Assembly (NCBI GenBank): GCA_015493625.1
Contig: WGCT01000143.1
Span: 1 to 10,374, forward strand
Reading direction: 5' to 3'
Length of the DNA stretch: 10,374 bases
DNA from: Draconibacterium sp.
GTDB lineage: Bacteria > Bacteroidota > Bacteroidia > Bacteroidales > Prolixibacteraceae
Shown: piece after piece, positions 1-5,032 of the stretch
How the letters are laid out: the number at the start of each line of letters is the position of its first letter
Numbering within the stretch: the stretch's first letter is position 1
Notes under the pieces: model-generated
The model's input: only the letters and a program-made list of their open reading frames with translations
Databases searched by the model: none
What the model was told of the DNA's origin: nothing
Translations under genes and position numbers: made by a program

Positions 1-8
1 ATTAAATT

Positions 9-37
9 AAGGGGCTTGCATTTTGTAAGCCCTTTTT
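9..37. terminator. Terminator-like hairpin downstream of ribH
   Basis: GGGCTTGC at 12-19 pairs with GTAAGCCC at 25-32 (one G-T wobble) around a five-base loop. Five T follow on the plus side (33-37), and a weaker T/A-rich tail follows on the minus side. It lies about 65 bases past the ribH stop and could end ribH on the minus strand as well as any plus-strand gene entering from the left. Confidence 0.65.
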
Positions 38-102
38 GTTGTATAAGAATCTGTTTTAGAGAAACCCATTTTATAGCAATTAAAAAGGTATGCTTGTGCA
101 GG

Positions 103-588
103 CTAATAAAACGACTCTTTCAGCTTAACCATTTTTATGGCAGTAACTGCTGCTTCGTCGCCTTTATTACCGTGTTTGCCTCCCGCACGGTCGAGTGCCT
201 GCTGTTTATTGTTGGTGGTTAAAATGCCAAAAATAAATGGCATATTGTATTTCAAATTCAAATCTTTTGTTCCTTGCGAAACCGCTTCGCAAATGTAGTC
301 GAAATGGCGCGTCTCCCCCTGAATTACACAACCAAGCAGAATTACGGCATCAACATTATCTAATTCGGCAAAAAACTGCCCTCCAAGTGGGAGTTCAAAT
401 GTTCCCGGCACATATTTAACCGAAATATTATTGTCGGTTGCACCGTGTTTTTTTAACGTTTTTAAAACACCGTCGGTCAAAGCCGAAGTAATTTCGTAAT
501 TCCACTCGGCCACAACAACACCAAAGCGCATTTTTTTTGCCGAAGGAACCGAATTTATATCATATTGCGATAAATCTTTTGTTGCCAT
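103..588 (-). CDS. ribH: 6,7-dimethyl-8-ribityllumazine synthase
   Basis: This enzyme catalyses the penultimate step of riboflavin synthesis. It condenses 5-amino-6-ribitylamino-uracil with 3,4-dihydroxy-2-butanone 4-phosphate to give 6,7-dimethyl-8-ribityllumazine, and the family forms cytosolic pentamers or 60-mer capsids. The protein is 161 residues, normal for the family. Visible motifs are the ribityl-uracil-binding W29-N30 after the first beta strand, GTFELP (62-67), GCVIQGETRHFDYI (86-99) with the catalytic histidine at 95, and the phosphate-binding DRAGGKHGNKG region (133-143) with R134. I chose the ATG at 588; an in-frame TTG at 597 adds only three residues and falls beside a hairpin. 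No SD precedes it. The start lies 10 bases after a terminator-like hairpin, so expression may depend on read-through from the TPR gene or on an unrecognised promoter. The other riboflavin genes are not in the window. Confidence 0.96.
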   Translation of the reverse strand: MATKDLSQYDINSVPSAKKMRFGVVVAEWNYEITSALTDGVLKTLKKHGATDNNISVKYVPGTFELPLGGQFFAELDNVDAVILLGCVIQGETRHFDYICEAVSQGTKDLNLKYNMPFIFGILTTNNKQQALDRAGGKHGNKGDEAAVTAIKMVKLKESFY

Positions 589-598
589 TTTATTCAAT

Positions 599-623
599 AA
601 AAAACCCCTCGAAAAGAGGGGTT
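599..623 (-). terminator. Intrinsic terminator between the TPR gene and ribH
   Basis: AACCCCTC (603-610) pairs perfectly with GAGGGGTT (616-623) around a five-base loop. Read on the minus strand the stem is followed by a six-T run (604-599). It sits 22 bases after the TPR stop codon and only 10 bases before the ribH ATG. It is either the end of the TPR transcript or an attenuator placed over the ribH translation-initiation region. Confidence 0.75.
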
Positions 624-645
624 GTAATTCCTGTAAAGTATTCTT

Positions 646-1332
646 TTAACTTAATTTCAGTTTAACACGGGCAATATATTTGTCGATACTTGTACCCTCG
701 GCCGATGTTGGATATTTATCTTTAATTTCCTGATACAACGAAAGTGCATCTTCCAATTCGTCCATCGACTCTAACAAACCGGCTGCTTTCATCATATAAA
801 CAGGAGTTGTTAATTCGTTGTCGGTAAGCGAATACGCCTTTTTGTAGTGTTTTAATGCTTTTTCTGTTTCTCCCAATTCAACCAATGCATCGCCCTGTGC
901 ACCTTCTACAATAGGAGCAAGTAGTAAATCTTCGGTTTCAAAATCTTTTAAATATTCAATAGCTAATTCGTAATCGCCCAAATGCAAATACGAAATACCG
1001 GTGTAGTACTTGGCACGGTTTGCCGATTTTGTCAATCCGTAATCTTCAATAATATCTAAAAAGCCGAGGTAGTTTCCATCGCCGTTAATGGCCAAATTAA
1101 ACGAGTCTTTTTCAAAATAATTCTCTGCCATAAACATTTGCGACAGTGCTTCGTCTTCCTGCGGCTGCAAATAGAACTTATTAAACCCGAGAAAAGCAAC
1201 TACTACAAAAATAATTCCTGCTACAACGTAGGTAATTGTTTTTTGGTTGTCTTCAATAAACTGTTCCGTTCTGGTTAATACACTTTCAAGCTCTTGTAAA
1301 TTATCTTCCTGATGATTTTTCTCTTTTGCCAT
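646..1332 (-). CDS. Membrane-anchored tetratricopeptide repeat protein
   Basis: This is a 228-residue protein of unknown specific role. A charged cytoplasmic N-terminus (1-31) is followed by one strongly hydrophobic membrane segment (about 33-50). The rest is a mostly alpha-helical domain with TPR-type helix pairs, clearest at about 105-135, 143-170 and 177-210, for example the pattern A..Y.tGi.yl.lGdye.Ai.yL and G.a.veLGe.e.Al.hYkkA. The architecture (short N-tail, one TM helix, periplasmic TPRs) is like YfgM/TPR_21-type envelope proteins that act as chaperone or complex scaffolds, but the function here is inferred only by fold. It lies upstream of ribH on the same strand and is divergent from recF, an order I associate with Bacteroidales. 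The ATG at 1332 has no SD. A Bacteroidota -7 box lies 27 bases upstream. A strong terminator follows the stop codon. Confidence 0.85.
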   Translation of the reverse strand: MAKEKNHQEDNLQELESVLTRTEQFIEDNQKTITYVVAGIIFVVVAFLGFNKFYLQPQEDEALSQMFMAENYFEKDSFNLAINGDGNYLGFLDIIEDYGLTKSANRAKYYTGISYLHLGDYELAIEYLKDFETEDLLLAPIVEGAQGDALVELGETEKALKHYKKAYSLTDNELTTPVYMMKAAGLLESMDELEDALSLYQEIKDKYPTSAEGTSIDKYIARVKLKLS

Positions 1333-1358
1333 TTTTATTCGTATTCAAAATTGTGCCG

Positions 1359-1366
1359 CAAAAATA
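1359..1366 (-). promoter_or_regulatory. Probable -7 promoter box of the TPR gene
   Basis: On the minus strand this reads TATTTTTG, matching the Bacteroidota -7 consensus TAnnTTTG, 27 bases before the ATG at 1332. I see no convincing TTG -33 element at the usual distance, so only the -7 half is supported. Confidence 0.45.
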
Positions 1367-1479
1367 GTTTTTTTTTCAGAACCGTACTGAATATGATGCT
1401 ACTTTTTTTAATATTAATCAACATTGGAGTGTTATTAACGGTTTTTGTTAACACTTCTACTTTGTCAGCGGTTTTTAAT

Positions 1480-1487
1480 TAGTTTTG
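1480..1487 (+). promoter_or_regulatory. Probable -7 promoter box of recF
   Basis: TAGTTTTG matches TAnnTTTG exactly and ends 27 bases before the recF ATG at 1515. A TTTG lies 15 bases upstream of it, shorter than the usual ~19. Its position argues against translation starting at the upstream in-frame TTG (1485), which lies inside the box. A 6-bp inverted repeat, GTGTTA (1429-1434) and TAACAC (1449-1454), lies just upstream and could be an operator, though it may be chance in AT-rich DNA. Confidence 0.5.
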
Positions 1488-1514
1488 TATTTCGAAAACG
1501 GAAATGAATTAATT

Positions 1515-2618
1515 ATGCATATCAAAAATATTTCAATAATAAATTATAAAAATATTTATGATGCGAGTATTGAGTTTTCGCCAAAACTGAACTGTTTTAT
1601 TGGCCGGAACGGTGCAGGCAAAACCAATTTGCTCGATGCAGTTTATTACCTCTCGTTTTGTAAAAGTTTTTTTAATGCAACCGACCAGTTAAATATAAAC
1701 CACAACGAAACTTTTTTTATGCTGAACGGAAAATACCGGCGACTCGACTCGGCAGAGGAAATTTCGGTGGGAATGAAAAAAGGCCAAAAGAAGCAGTTTA
1801 AACGCAATTCAAAAGTGTATAAAAAACTAATCGACCACATTGGACTTTTGCCACTTGTTATGATTACCCCTTCGGACACCAACCTGATTTTGGGCGGTAG
1901 CGACGAGCGCCGGAAATTTATGGACGGTGTTATTTCGCAGTACAACCAAAACTATTTAACCGACCTGTTAAAATACAACCGGGCACTGCTTCAACGAAAT
2001 AATTTGTTAAAACATTTTGCTGCCGAGCGCAGTTTCGATGCCGGATTACTTGAGGTGTGGAATGCAAAACTGATAGAACACGGAAACCGAATTCACGAAC
2101 AACGAAAGCAATTTGTTGAAAAACTAATTCCGGTTTTTCAGAAATATTACTCTTTTATTTCGCAGAGAAACGAAACAGTAAGTTTGGTACACCAATCGGG
2201 GCTATACGAAAAGAGTTTTGAAGAACTTTTAAACGAGTCGTTGCCAAAAGACCGGATAACTCAATATACAACGCAGGGAATTCATAAAGACGATTTGGTC
2301 TATTATATTGGCGATTACGGTATAAAAAAAATGGGGTCGCAAGGACAGAAAAAAACGTACCTTGTTGCACTTAAATTGGCTCAATTCGACTTTGTAAAAG
2401 AGATTTCGGGCGTTAAACCAATCCTTTTGCTCGACGATGTTTTCGACAAGCTCGACCAACAGCGGGTAGAGCAAATTGTAAGAGTAGTGGCGGGCGAACA
2501 GTTTGGTCAGATATTTTTAACCGACACCAATCGCGAACATTTAGACTCAATTATTCAGCGAATGGATACCGATTTTCGAATTTTTAATGTCGATGCCGGA
2601 AAAGTGAAATTAGTATAA
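1515..2618 (+). CDS. recF: DNA replication and repair protein RecF
   Basis: RecF is an SMC/ABC-like ATPase. It binds DNA at single-strand gaps and, with RecO and RecR, helps load RecA onto SSB-coated DNA for gap repair and fork restart. The 367-residue length is typical. It shows the N-terminal IxIxNYKNI strand, Walker A GRNGAGKT (30-37), the ABC signature-like GSQGQKK (274-280), Walker B ILLLDD (303-308) and a D-loop DKLD (311-314); the central helical arm lies between. I start at ATG 1515 because the first residues (MHIKNISI) match the usual RecF beginning, and the only upstream in-frame start is a TTG within the promoter box. The stop codon overlaps the start of the next gene (TAATG), implying translational coupling. 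There is no SD. No dnaA, dnaN or origin-like sequence is nearby, so this is not the classical oriC cluster. Confidence 0.97.
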   Translation: MHIKNISIINYKNIYDASIEFSPKLNCFIGRNGAGKTNLLDAVYYLSFCKSFFNATDQLNINHNETFFMLNGKYRRLDSAEEISVGMKKGQKKQFKRNSKVYKKLIDHIGLLPLVMITPSDTNLILGGSDERRKFMDGVISQYNQNYLTDLLKYNRALLQRNNLLKHFAAERSFDAGLLEVWNAKLIEHGNRIHEQRKQFVEKLIPVFQKYYSFISQRNETVSLVHQSGLYEKSFEELLNESLPKDRITQYTTQGIHKDDLVYYIGDYGIKKMGSQGQKKTYLVALKLAQFDFVKEISGVKPILLLDDVFDKLDQQRVEQIVRVVAGEQFGQIFLTDTNREHLDSIIQRMDTDFRIFNVDAGKVKLV

Positions 2619-2908
2619 TGAGAAGAAGCAATACACAGTCGTTAGGCGAGGTTTTAAAAGAGTACATTAAAGAGGTACAAATTGAACGAAAACTTAAAGA
2701 GGTCGACGTGGTTCAGTCGTGGGAAGATTTGCTTGGAAAGACCATTGCACACTATACAACCAAAATTTATATCCGTAACCAGGTGCTTTATGTTACCATC
2801 AGTTCGGCGGTGGTTAAAAACGAGCTGTTTTTGATGCGCGAAGAGATAAAACGTAAAATTAACGAGCGGGCAGGCGAGGAGATTGTTCGTACTATTATTT
2901 TTAAATAA
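2618..2908 (+). CDS. DUF721 / DciA-like protein
   Basis: This is a 96-residue basic protein of the DUF721 family (PF05258), whose members include DciA, the ancestral loader or operator of the replicative helicase DnaB in many bacteria. The family pattern is visible: a helical N-terminus (L9-x-L-KEYIKE), the W35-x-x-LLGK core, A44-H45-Y46-T47, then the strands IYIRNQVLYVTISSAVVKNEL (50-70), and a C-terminal helix plus strand with IVRTIIF. The first base of its ATG is the last base of the recF stop, so the two genes form one operon and are probably translationally coupled. The pairing with RecF fits a replication role, but the DciA function is inferred from family and neighbourhood. DciA proteins from Proteobacteria and Actinobacteria are usually longer; this short form appears to be only the core fold. 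Confidence 0.88.
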   Translation: MRRSNTQSLGEVLKEYIKEVQIERKLKEVDVVQSWEDLLGKTIAHYTTKIYIRNQVLYVTISSAVVKNELFLMREEIKRKINERAGEEIVRTIIFK

Positions 2909-2935
2909 TTTCATTAGTATCCTGAATAATTAGTA

Positions 2936-2973
2936 AGATTGCTTCTTCTTCGTTCCTCGTCATACCAGTGACG
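2936..2973. repeat. Degenerate REP-like intergenic motif
   Basis: AGATTGCTTCTTCTTCGTTC followed by CTCGTCATACCAGTGACG resembles the widespread bacterial intergenic repeat whose reverse complement reads roughly GTCATTGCGAGGAACGAAGCAATCT. Only part of it is kept here: AGATTGCTTC, CGTTCCTCG and GTCAT. I recognise this from memory. No second copy is present in the window, so repeat status is inferred. Confidence 0.35.
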
Positions 2974-3072
2974 TTAATATCAGATATTTGTTAGTTTAAG
3001 AGATATGAAAATAACGGAACACGTAAAAAAGTTGCAGGAAATATACGTTTGAGTTTACATTATTCGATTGCA

Positions 3073-3182
3073 AAAAACCTTATTTCAATAAAGAAAACTT
3101 AGTAGCCATTGTATTACCCATTCGGAAACAACCTTATTTGCAAAATTGACTACTAAGCTTTAAAACCTAAAATAAGGTTTTT
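3073..3182. repeat. Nested inverted repeats with competing pairings
   Basis: AAAAACCTTATTT (3073-3085) is perfectly complementary to AAATAAGGTTTTT (3170-3182). Inside it CTTAGTAG (3099-3106) is complementary to CTACTAAG (3150-3157), in register with the outer arms. AACCTTATTT occurs again at 3130-3139, so the right arm could pair with either copy. No gene is supported here. It may be a decayed mobile or REP-type element, or the 3' processing/termination region of the recF operon. Confidence 0.45.
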
Positions 3183-3187
3183 ATCTT
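3162..3187 (+). terminator. Weak terminator candidate for recF-DUF721
   Basis: AAAACCT (3162-3168) pairs with AGGTTTT (3175-3181) around a six-base loop and runs into a T-rich tail. The stem has only two G-C pairs and shares its right arm with the larger inverted repeat, so it is a modest candidate 250 bases after the DUF721 stop. It is the only such plus-strand signal I see in 2909-3461; the rest of that stretch is AT-rich spacer. Confidence 0.3.
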
Positions 3188-3380
3188 TTCTTCACAATAG
3201 CCTTGCTCTTCACATTCCCCACAAGAATTTAATTGATACGTTTAAATGTCCATAGAAATTTATTTAATTATGAACCCTCCCGAATTATGAAGTAATCCTT
3301 AAACATCGCTACTCCATAACTTTTTATAGTGAGCCGTAAATAATCGGTTTAACTAAAAAACAACAATAAACAAACAGCAC

Positions 3381-3414
3381 AAAAAAAGGAGCAAAACTCA
3401 GTTTTGCTCCTTTT
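3381..3414 (-). terminator. Terminator of the rpsF-rpsR-rplI operon
   Basis: AAAAGGAGCAAAACT (3384-3398) is a perfect inverted repeat with AGTTTTGCTCCTTTT (3400-3414), centred on base 3399. Read on the minus strand it is followed by an uninterrupted T run (3387-3381). It lies about 48 bases after the rplI stop codon. It is the strongest hairpin in this intergenic region. Confidence 0.85.
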
Positions 3415-3461
3415 AATATTTTAATTAACAAACAGCAAACTGTCTGTTACATTATTTCACT

Positions 3462-3908
3462 TTACTCGGCAACAACTTCAAACTCAAAGTCAACAACAAC
3501 TTGTTTATGAAGTTTAATTTTTGCAGTAAATTTTCCCACTTCTTTAATACTGTCTTCCGGCAGTTTAATTTGTTTCCGGTCAATTTCAAAACCTTTCTTA
3601 TTAATGGCTTCAGCCAGTTGAATGGTATTTACCGAACCAAATATTTTACCCGAAGTACTGGTTTTTGCACCAATTTTAACTTTCTTGTTTACAAGTTGCT
3701 CGGCAATTTTATTTGCTTCGGCAATAAGTTTTGCCTCTTTATGAGCACGTTGTTTAATATTTTCAGCTAAAATTTTCTTTGCCGAAGTAGTAGCTACAAT
3801 AGCCATTTTTTTCGGAATCAAGAAGTTACGTGCGTAACCGTCTTTTACGTTTACAATATCGTCTTTACTTCCTAAACGATCAACGTCTTGTGTTAATATA
3901 ATTTCCAT
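3462..3908 (-). CDS. rplI: 50S ribosomal protein bL9
   Basis: bL9 binds 23S rRNA at the base of the L1 stalk through its N-terminal domain and extends a long helix away from the ribosome; loss affects frame maintenance and fidelity. The protein is 148 residues, the normal length. The N-terminal domain MEIILTQDV...LGSKDDIV.VKDGYARNFLIPKKMA (1-36) is conserved, followed by the alanine/lysine-rich linker helix and the C-terminal domain with GKIFGSVN (87-94). The start at 3908 is fixed by the canonical MEIIL beginning and by an exceptional SD (GGAGG, seven bases before ATG) that overlaps the rpsR stop codon. It is the last gene of the operon; a strong terminator follows. In a phylum that rarely uses SD sequences this leader is unusual. 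Confidence 0.97.
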   Translation of the reverse strand: MEIILTQDVDRLGSKDDIVNVKDGYARNFLIPKKMAIVATTSAKKILAENIKQRAHKEAKLIAEANKIAEQLVNKKVKIGAKTSTSGKIFGSVNTIQLAEAINKKGFEIDRKQIKLPEDSIKEVGKFTAKIKLHKQVVVDFEFEVVAE

Positions 3909-3914
3909 TTCAAT

Positions 3915-3923
3915 TCCTCCTTA
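3915..3923 (-). promoter_or_regulatory. Strong Shine-Dalgarno sequence of rplI
   Basis: On the minus strand TAAGGAGGA precedes the rplI ATG with seven bases between GGAGG and the start codon. The TAA is also the rpsR stop codon. It is near-perfectly complementary to the 16S 3' tail, unlike the SD-less leaders of the other genes in this window. Confidence 0.85.
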
Positions 3924-4187
3924 TTTCATCATGTCGGTTACAAATGGCAATAAAGCAATTTGGCGGGCACGTTTAATGGCCTGGCCAACTTTACGCTGAT
4001 ATTTTAACGAAGTTCCTGTAATACGACGAGGTAAAATTTTACCTTGTTCGTTCAAAAATTTCTTTAAAAACTCAGGGTCTTTGTAATCTACATATTTAAT
4101 TCCGTTTTTCTTGAAACGGCAATACTTCTTCTTTTTAACCTCTACTGACGGTGGAGTCAGGTATCTAATTTCGCTTGCTTGTGCCAT
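3921..4187 (-). CDS. rpsR: 30S ribosomal protein bS18
   Basis: bS18 forms a heterodimer with bS6 on the 30S platform. In Bacteroidia, bS18, bS6 and bS21 together form the pocket that sequesters the 16S anti-SD. The protein is 88 residues. Its core from [16 protein letters not shown] (22-37) through [20 protein letters not shown] (50-68) to the C-terminal helix [14 protein letters not shown] (70-83) is diagnostic, and the short N-terminal tail is normal variation. The ATG at 4187 lies three bases after the rpsF stop. Its SD (GGAGG, eight bases upstream) lies inside the last codons of rpsF, so the two cistrons are closely coupled. The strong SD suggests initiation by ribosomes with an exposed anti-SD and therefore possible autoregulation, which is inference. 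Confidence 0.97.
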   Translation of the reverse strand: MAQASEIRYLTPPSVEVKKKKYCRFKKNGIKYVDYKDPEFLKKFLNEQGKILPRRITGTSLKYQRKVGQAIKRARQIALLPFVTDMMK

Positions 4188-4190
4188 CTT

Positions 4191-4547
4191 TTAAACCTCC
4201 TTTTTTTCTGTTTTTTCTTTCTGAAGTCTCTTTCTCTTAGTACTGTATTCAATCGCATACTTGTCGAGTTTTACGGTCATAAACCGTATAATTTTCTCGT
4301 CGCGACGGAAGTCAGTTTCAATTTTCGCAATTAACGAAGGTTCGGCCTTAAATTCAAACATGTGATAAAAGCCTGTCGATTTTTTCTGGATTGGGTAAGC
4401 CAATTTTTTCATTCCCCAACTCTCTTCATGAATCATATCGCCACCGTAGCCGGCAATTAAATCCCTGAACTTTTTTACCGCTTCCTTTACCTGTGGCTCA
4501 GATAAAACGGGAGTACAAATGAAAACGGTTTCATACTGGTTCAACAT
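4191..4547 (-). CDS. rpsF: 30S ribosomal protein bS6
   Basis: bS6 is a platform protein that binds 16S rRNA together with bS18. The protein is 118 residues with the family's ferredoxin-like pattern: the opening strand NQYETVFI (3-10), helix [11 protein letters not shown] (17-27), then the [20 protein letters not shown] region (47-66) and a strand ending [11 protein letters not shown] lysine/glutamate-rich tail of about 15 residues follows, as in many Bacteroidota S6 proteins. Its final codons (K-K-E-V) also form the rpsR Shine-Dalgarno. The first gene of the operon has a clear promoter about 42 bases upstream and, unlike the two genes after it, no SD. The gene order rpsF-rpsR-rplI without ssb or priB is usual in Bacteroidota. 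Confidence 0.97.
   Translation of the reverse strand: MLNQYETVFICTPVLSEPQVKEAVKKFRDLIAGYGGDMIHEESWGMKKLAYPIQKKSTGFYHMFEFKAEPSLIAKIETDFRRDEKIIRFMTVKLDKYAIEYSTKRKRLQKEKTEKKEV
4195..4203 (-). promoter_or_regulatory. Strong Shine-Dalgarno sequence of rpsR
   Basis: On the minus strand AAAGGAGGT lies within the 3' end of rpsF, with eight bases between GGAGG and the rpsR ATG at 4187. Because K-K-E-V codons naturally give AAG GAG GT, coincidence with coding has to be considered. A second strong SD at the next gene argues against chance. Confidence 0.8.
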
Positions 4548-4588
4548 AAATACTAATTTTTAATTAAACAATTTTGTTTTTCGAGGCG

Positions 4589-4619
4589 CAAAAATAGAAA
4601 TAAAAAGTTACTTATCAAA
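4589..4619 (-). promoter_or_regulatory. Promoter of the rpsF operon
   Basis: On the minus strand TTTG (4619-4616), a 19-base spacer and TATTTTTG (4596-4589) match the Bacteroidota sigma-ABfr pattern (TTTG, 19-21 nt, TAnnTTTG). It would give a leader of about 35 nt ahead of the rpsF ATG. Confidence 0.65.
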
Positions 4620-4689
4620 CAATTTCCATAAATACGTTTCCTCTTGTTAACTTATTAATAATTAGTATTGTTAATGTTTCTATTTTTTA

Positions 4690-4850
4690 TGCCGGCAGCC
4701 GGGCTATCCGTTTTAGTTGCAACCTCAAACTCCTTGTTTTGTAAAAGTGCCGGCGGCTTTCTACGGCAGCCTCCACCACTTAACGAAACATAGTCGTTTG
4801 CCGCTGCAAGCTGCCACTTCTATCCCTGCCGGAGCAACGCCGGTAGCTGT
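4690..4850 (-). repeat. GC-rich structured intergenic element, copy 1
   Basis: This block is much richer in G+C than the AT-rich spacers around it and holds no credible gene. Read on the minus strand it starts near CCGGCAGGGATAG (4832-4820), continues GAAGTGGCAGC and ends ACGGATAGCCCGGCTGCCGGC (about 4711-4691). CCGGCAG near the 5' end pairs with CTGCCGG at the 3' end as a basal stem. The GGGATxGAAGTG head and GCGGAxAGCCCG-like tail are shared with the element at 7331-7485 in the opposite orientation, and resemble a motif I recall from intergenic regions of many Flavobacteriia and relatives. From 4861 to 5032 there is only AT-rich spacer in which I see nothing. Confidence 0.5.
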
Positions 4851-5032
4851 TAAACAGGTACATAACCAATTAATAACCGTACCCAATAATCGACAAAACA
4901 TTTAAACATTCTCGATTATATTAAACGACTGATGTTCATTAGCTTATATTTCTGTCTGGTCTCTAATAATTTAGTGTCTAACAATCTAGTAGTATAGCAA
5001 AATGTAATTCAAATTCCTCTGAAAAAACTGAG

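Noticed and set aside
1429..1454. Inverted repeat GTGTTA…TAACAC upstream of recF as an origin or DnaA-box cluster
   Set aside because: There is no TTATNCACA-type DnaA box and no dnaA or dnaN nearby; a 6-bp repeat in AT-rich DNA is weak evidence.
1485..1514. Longer RecF starting at the in-frame TTG (1485)
   Set aside because: The TTG lies inside the probable -7 box, and the ATG at 1515 gives the canonical RecF N-terminus.
3005..3149. Short open stretches downstream of DUF721: MKITEHVKKLQEIYV then a shifted frame (3027-3149) reading KYTFEFTLFDCKK…
   Set aside because: The first piece faintly recalls the start of MetF and the second looks protein-like, but neither continues with MetF sequence, both are short, the second has no start, and they overlap the inverted repeats. 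Chance cannot be excluded.
4717..4905. Plus-strand 62-codon frame MQPQTPCFVKVPAAFYGS…
   Set aside because: It lies within the structured element, has no recognisable family and no promoter or RBS; better explained by the repeat.
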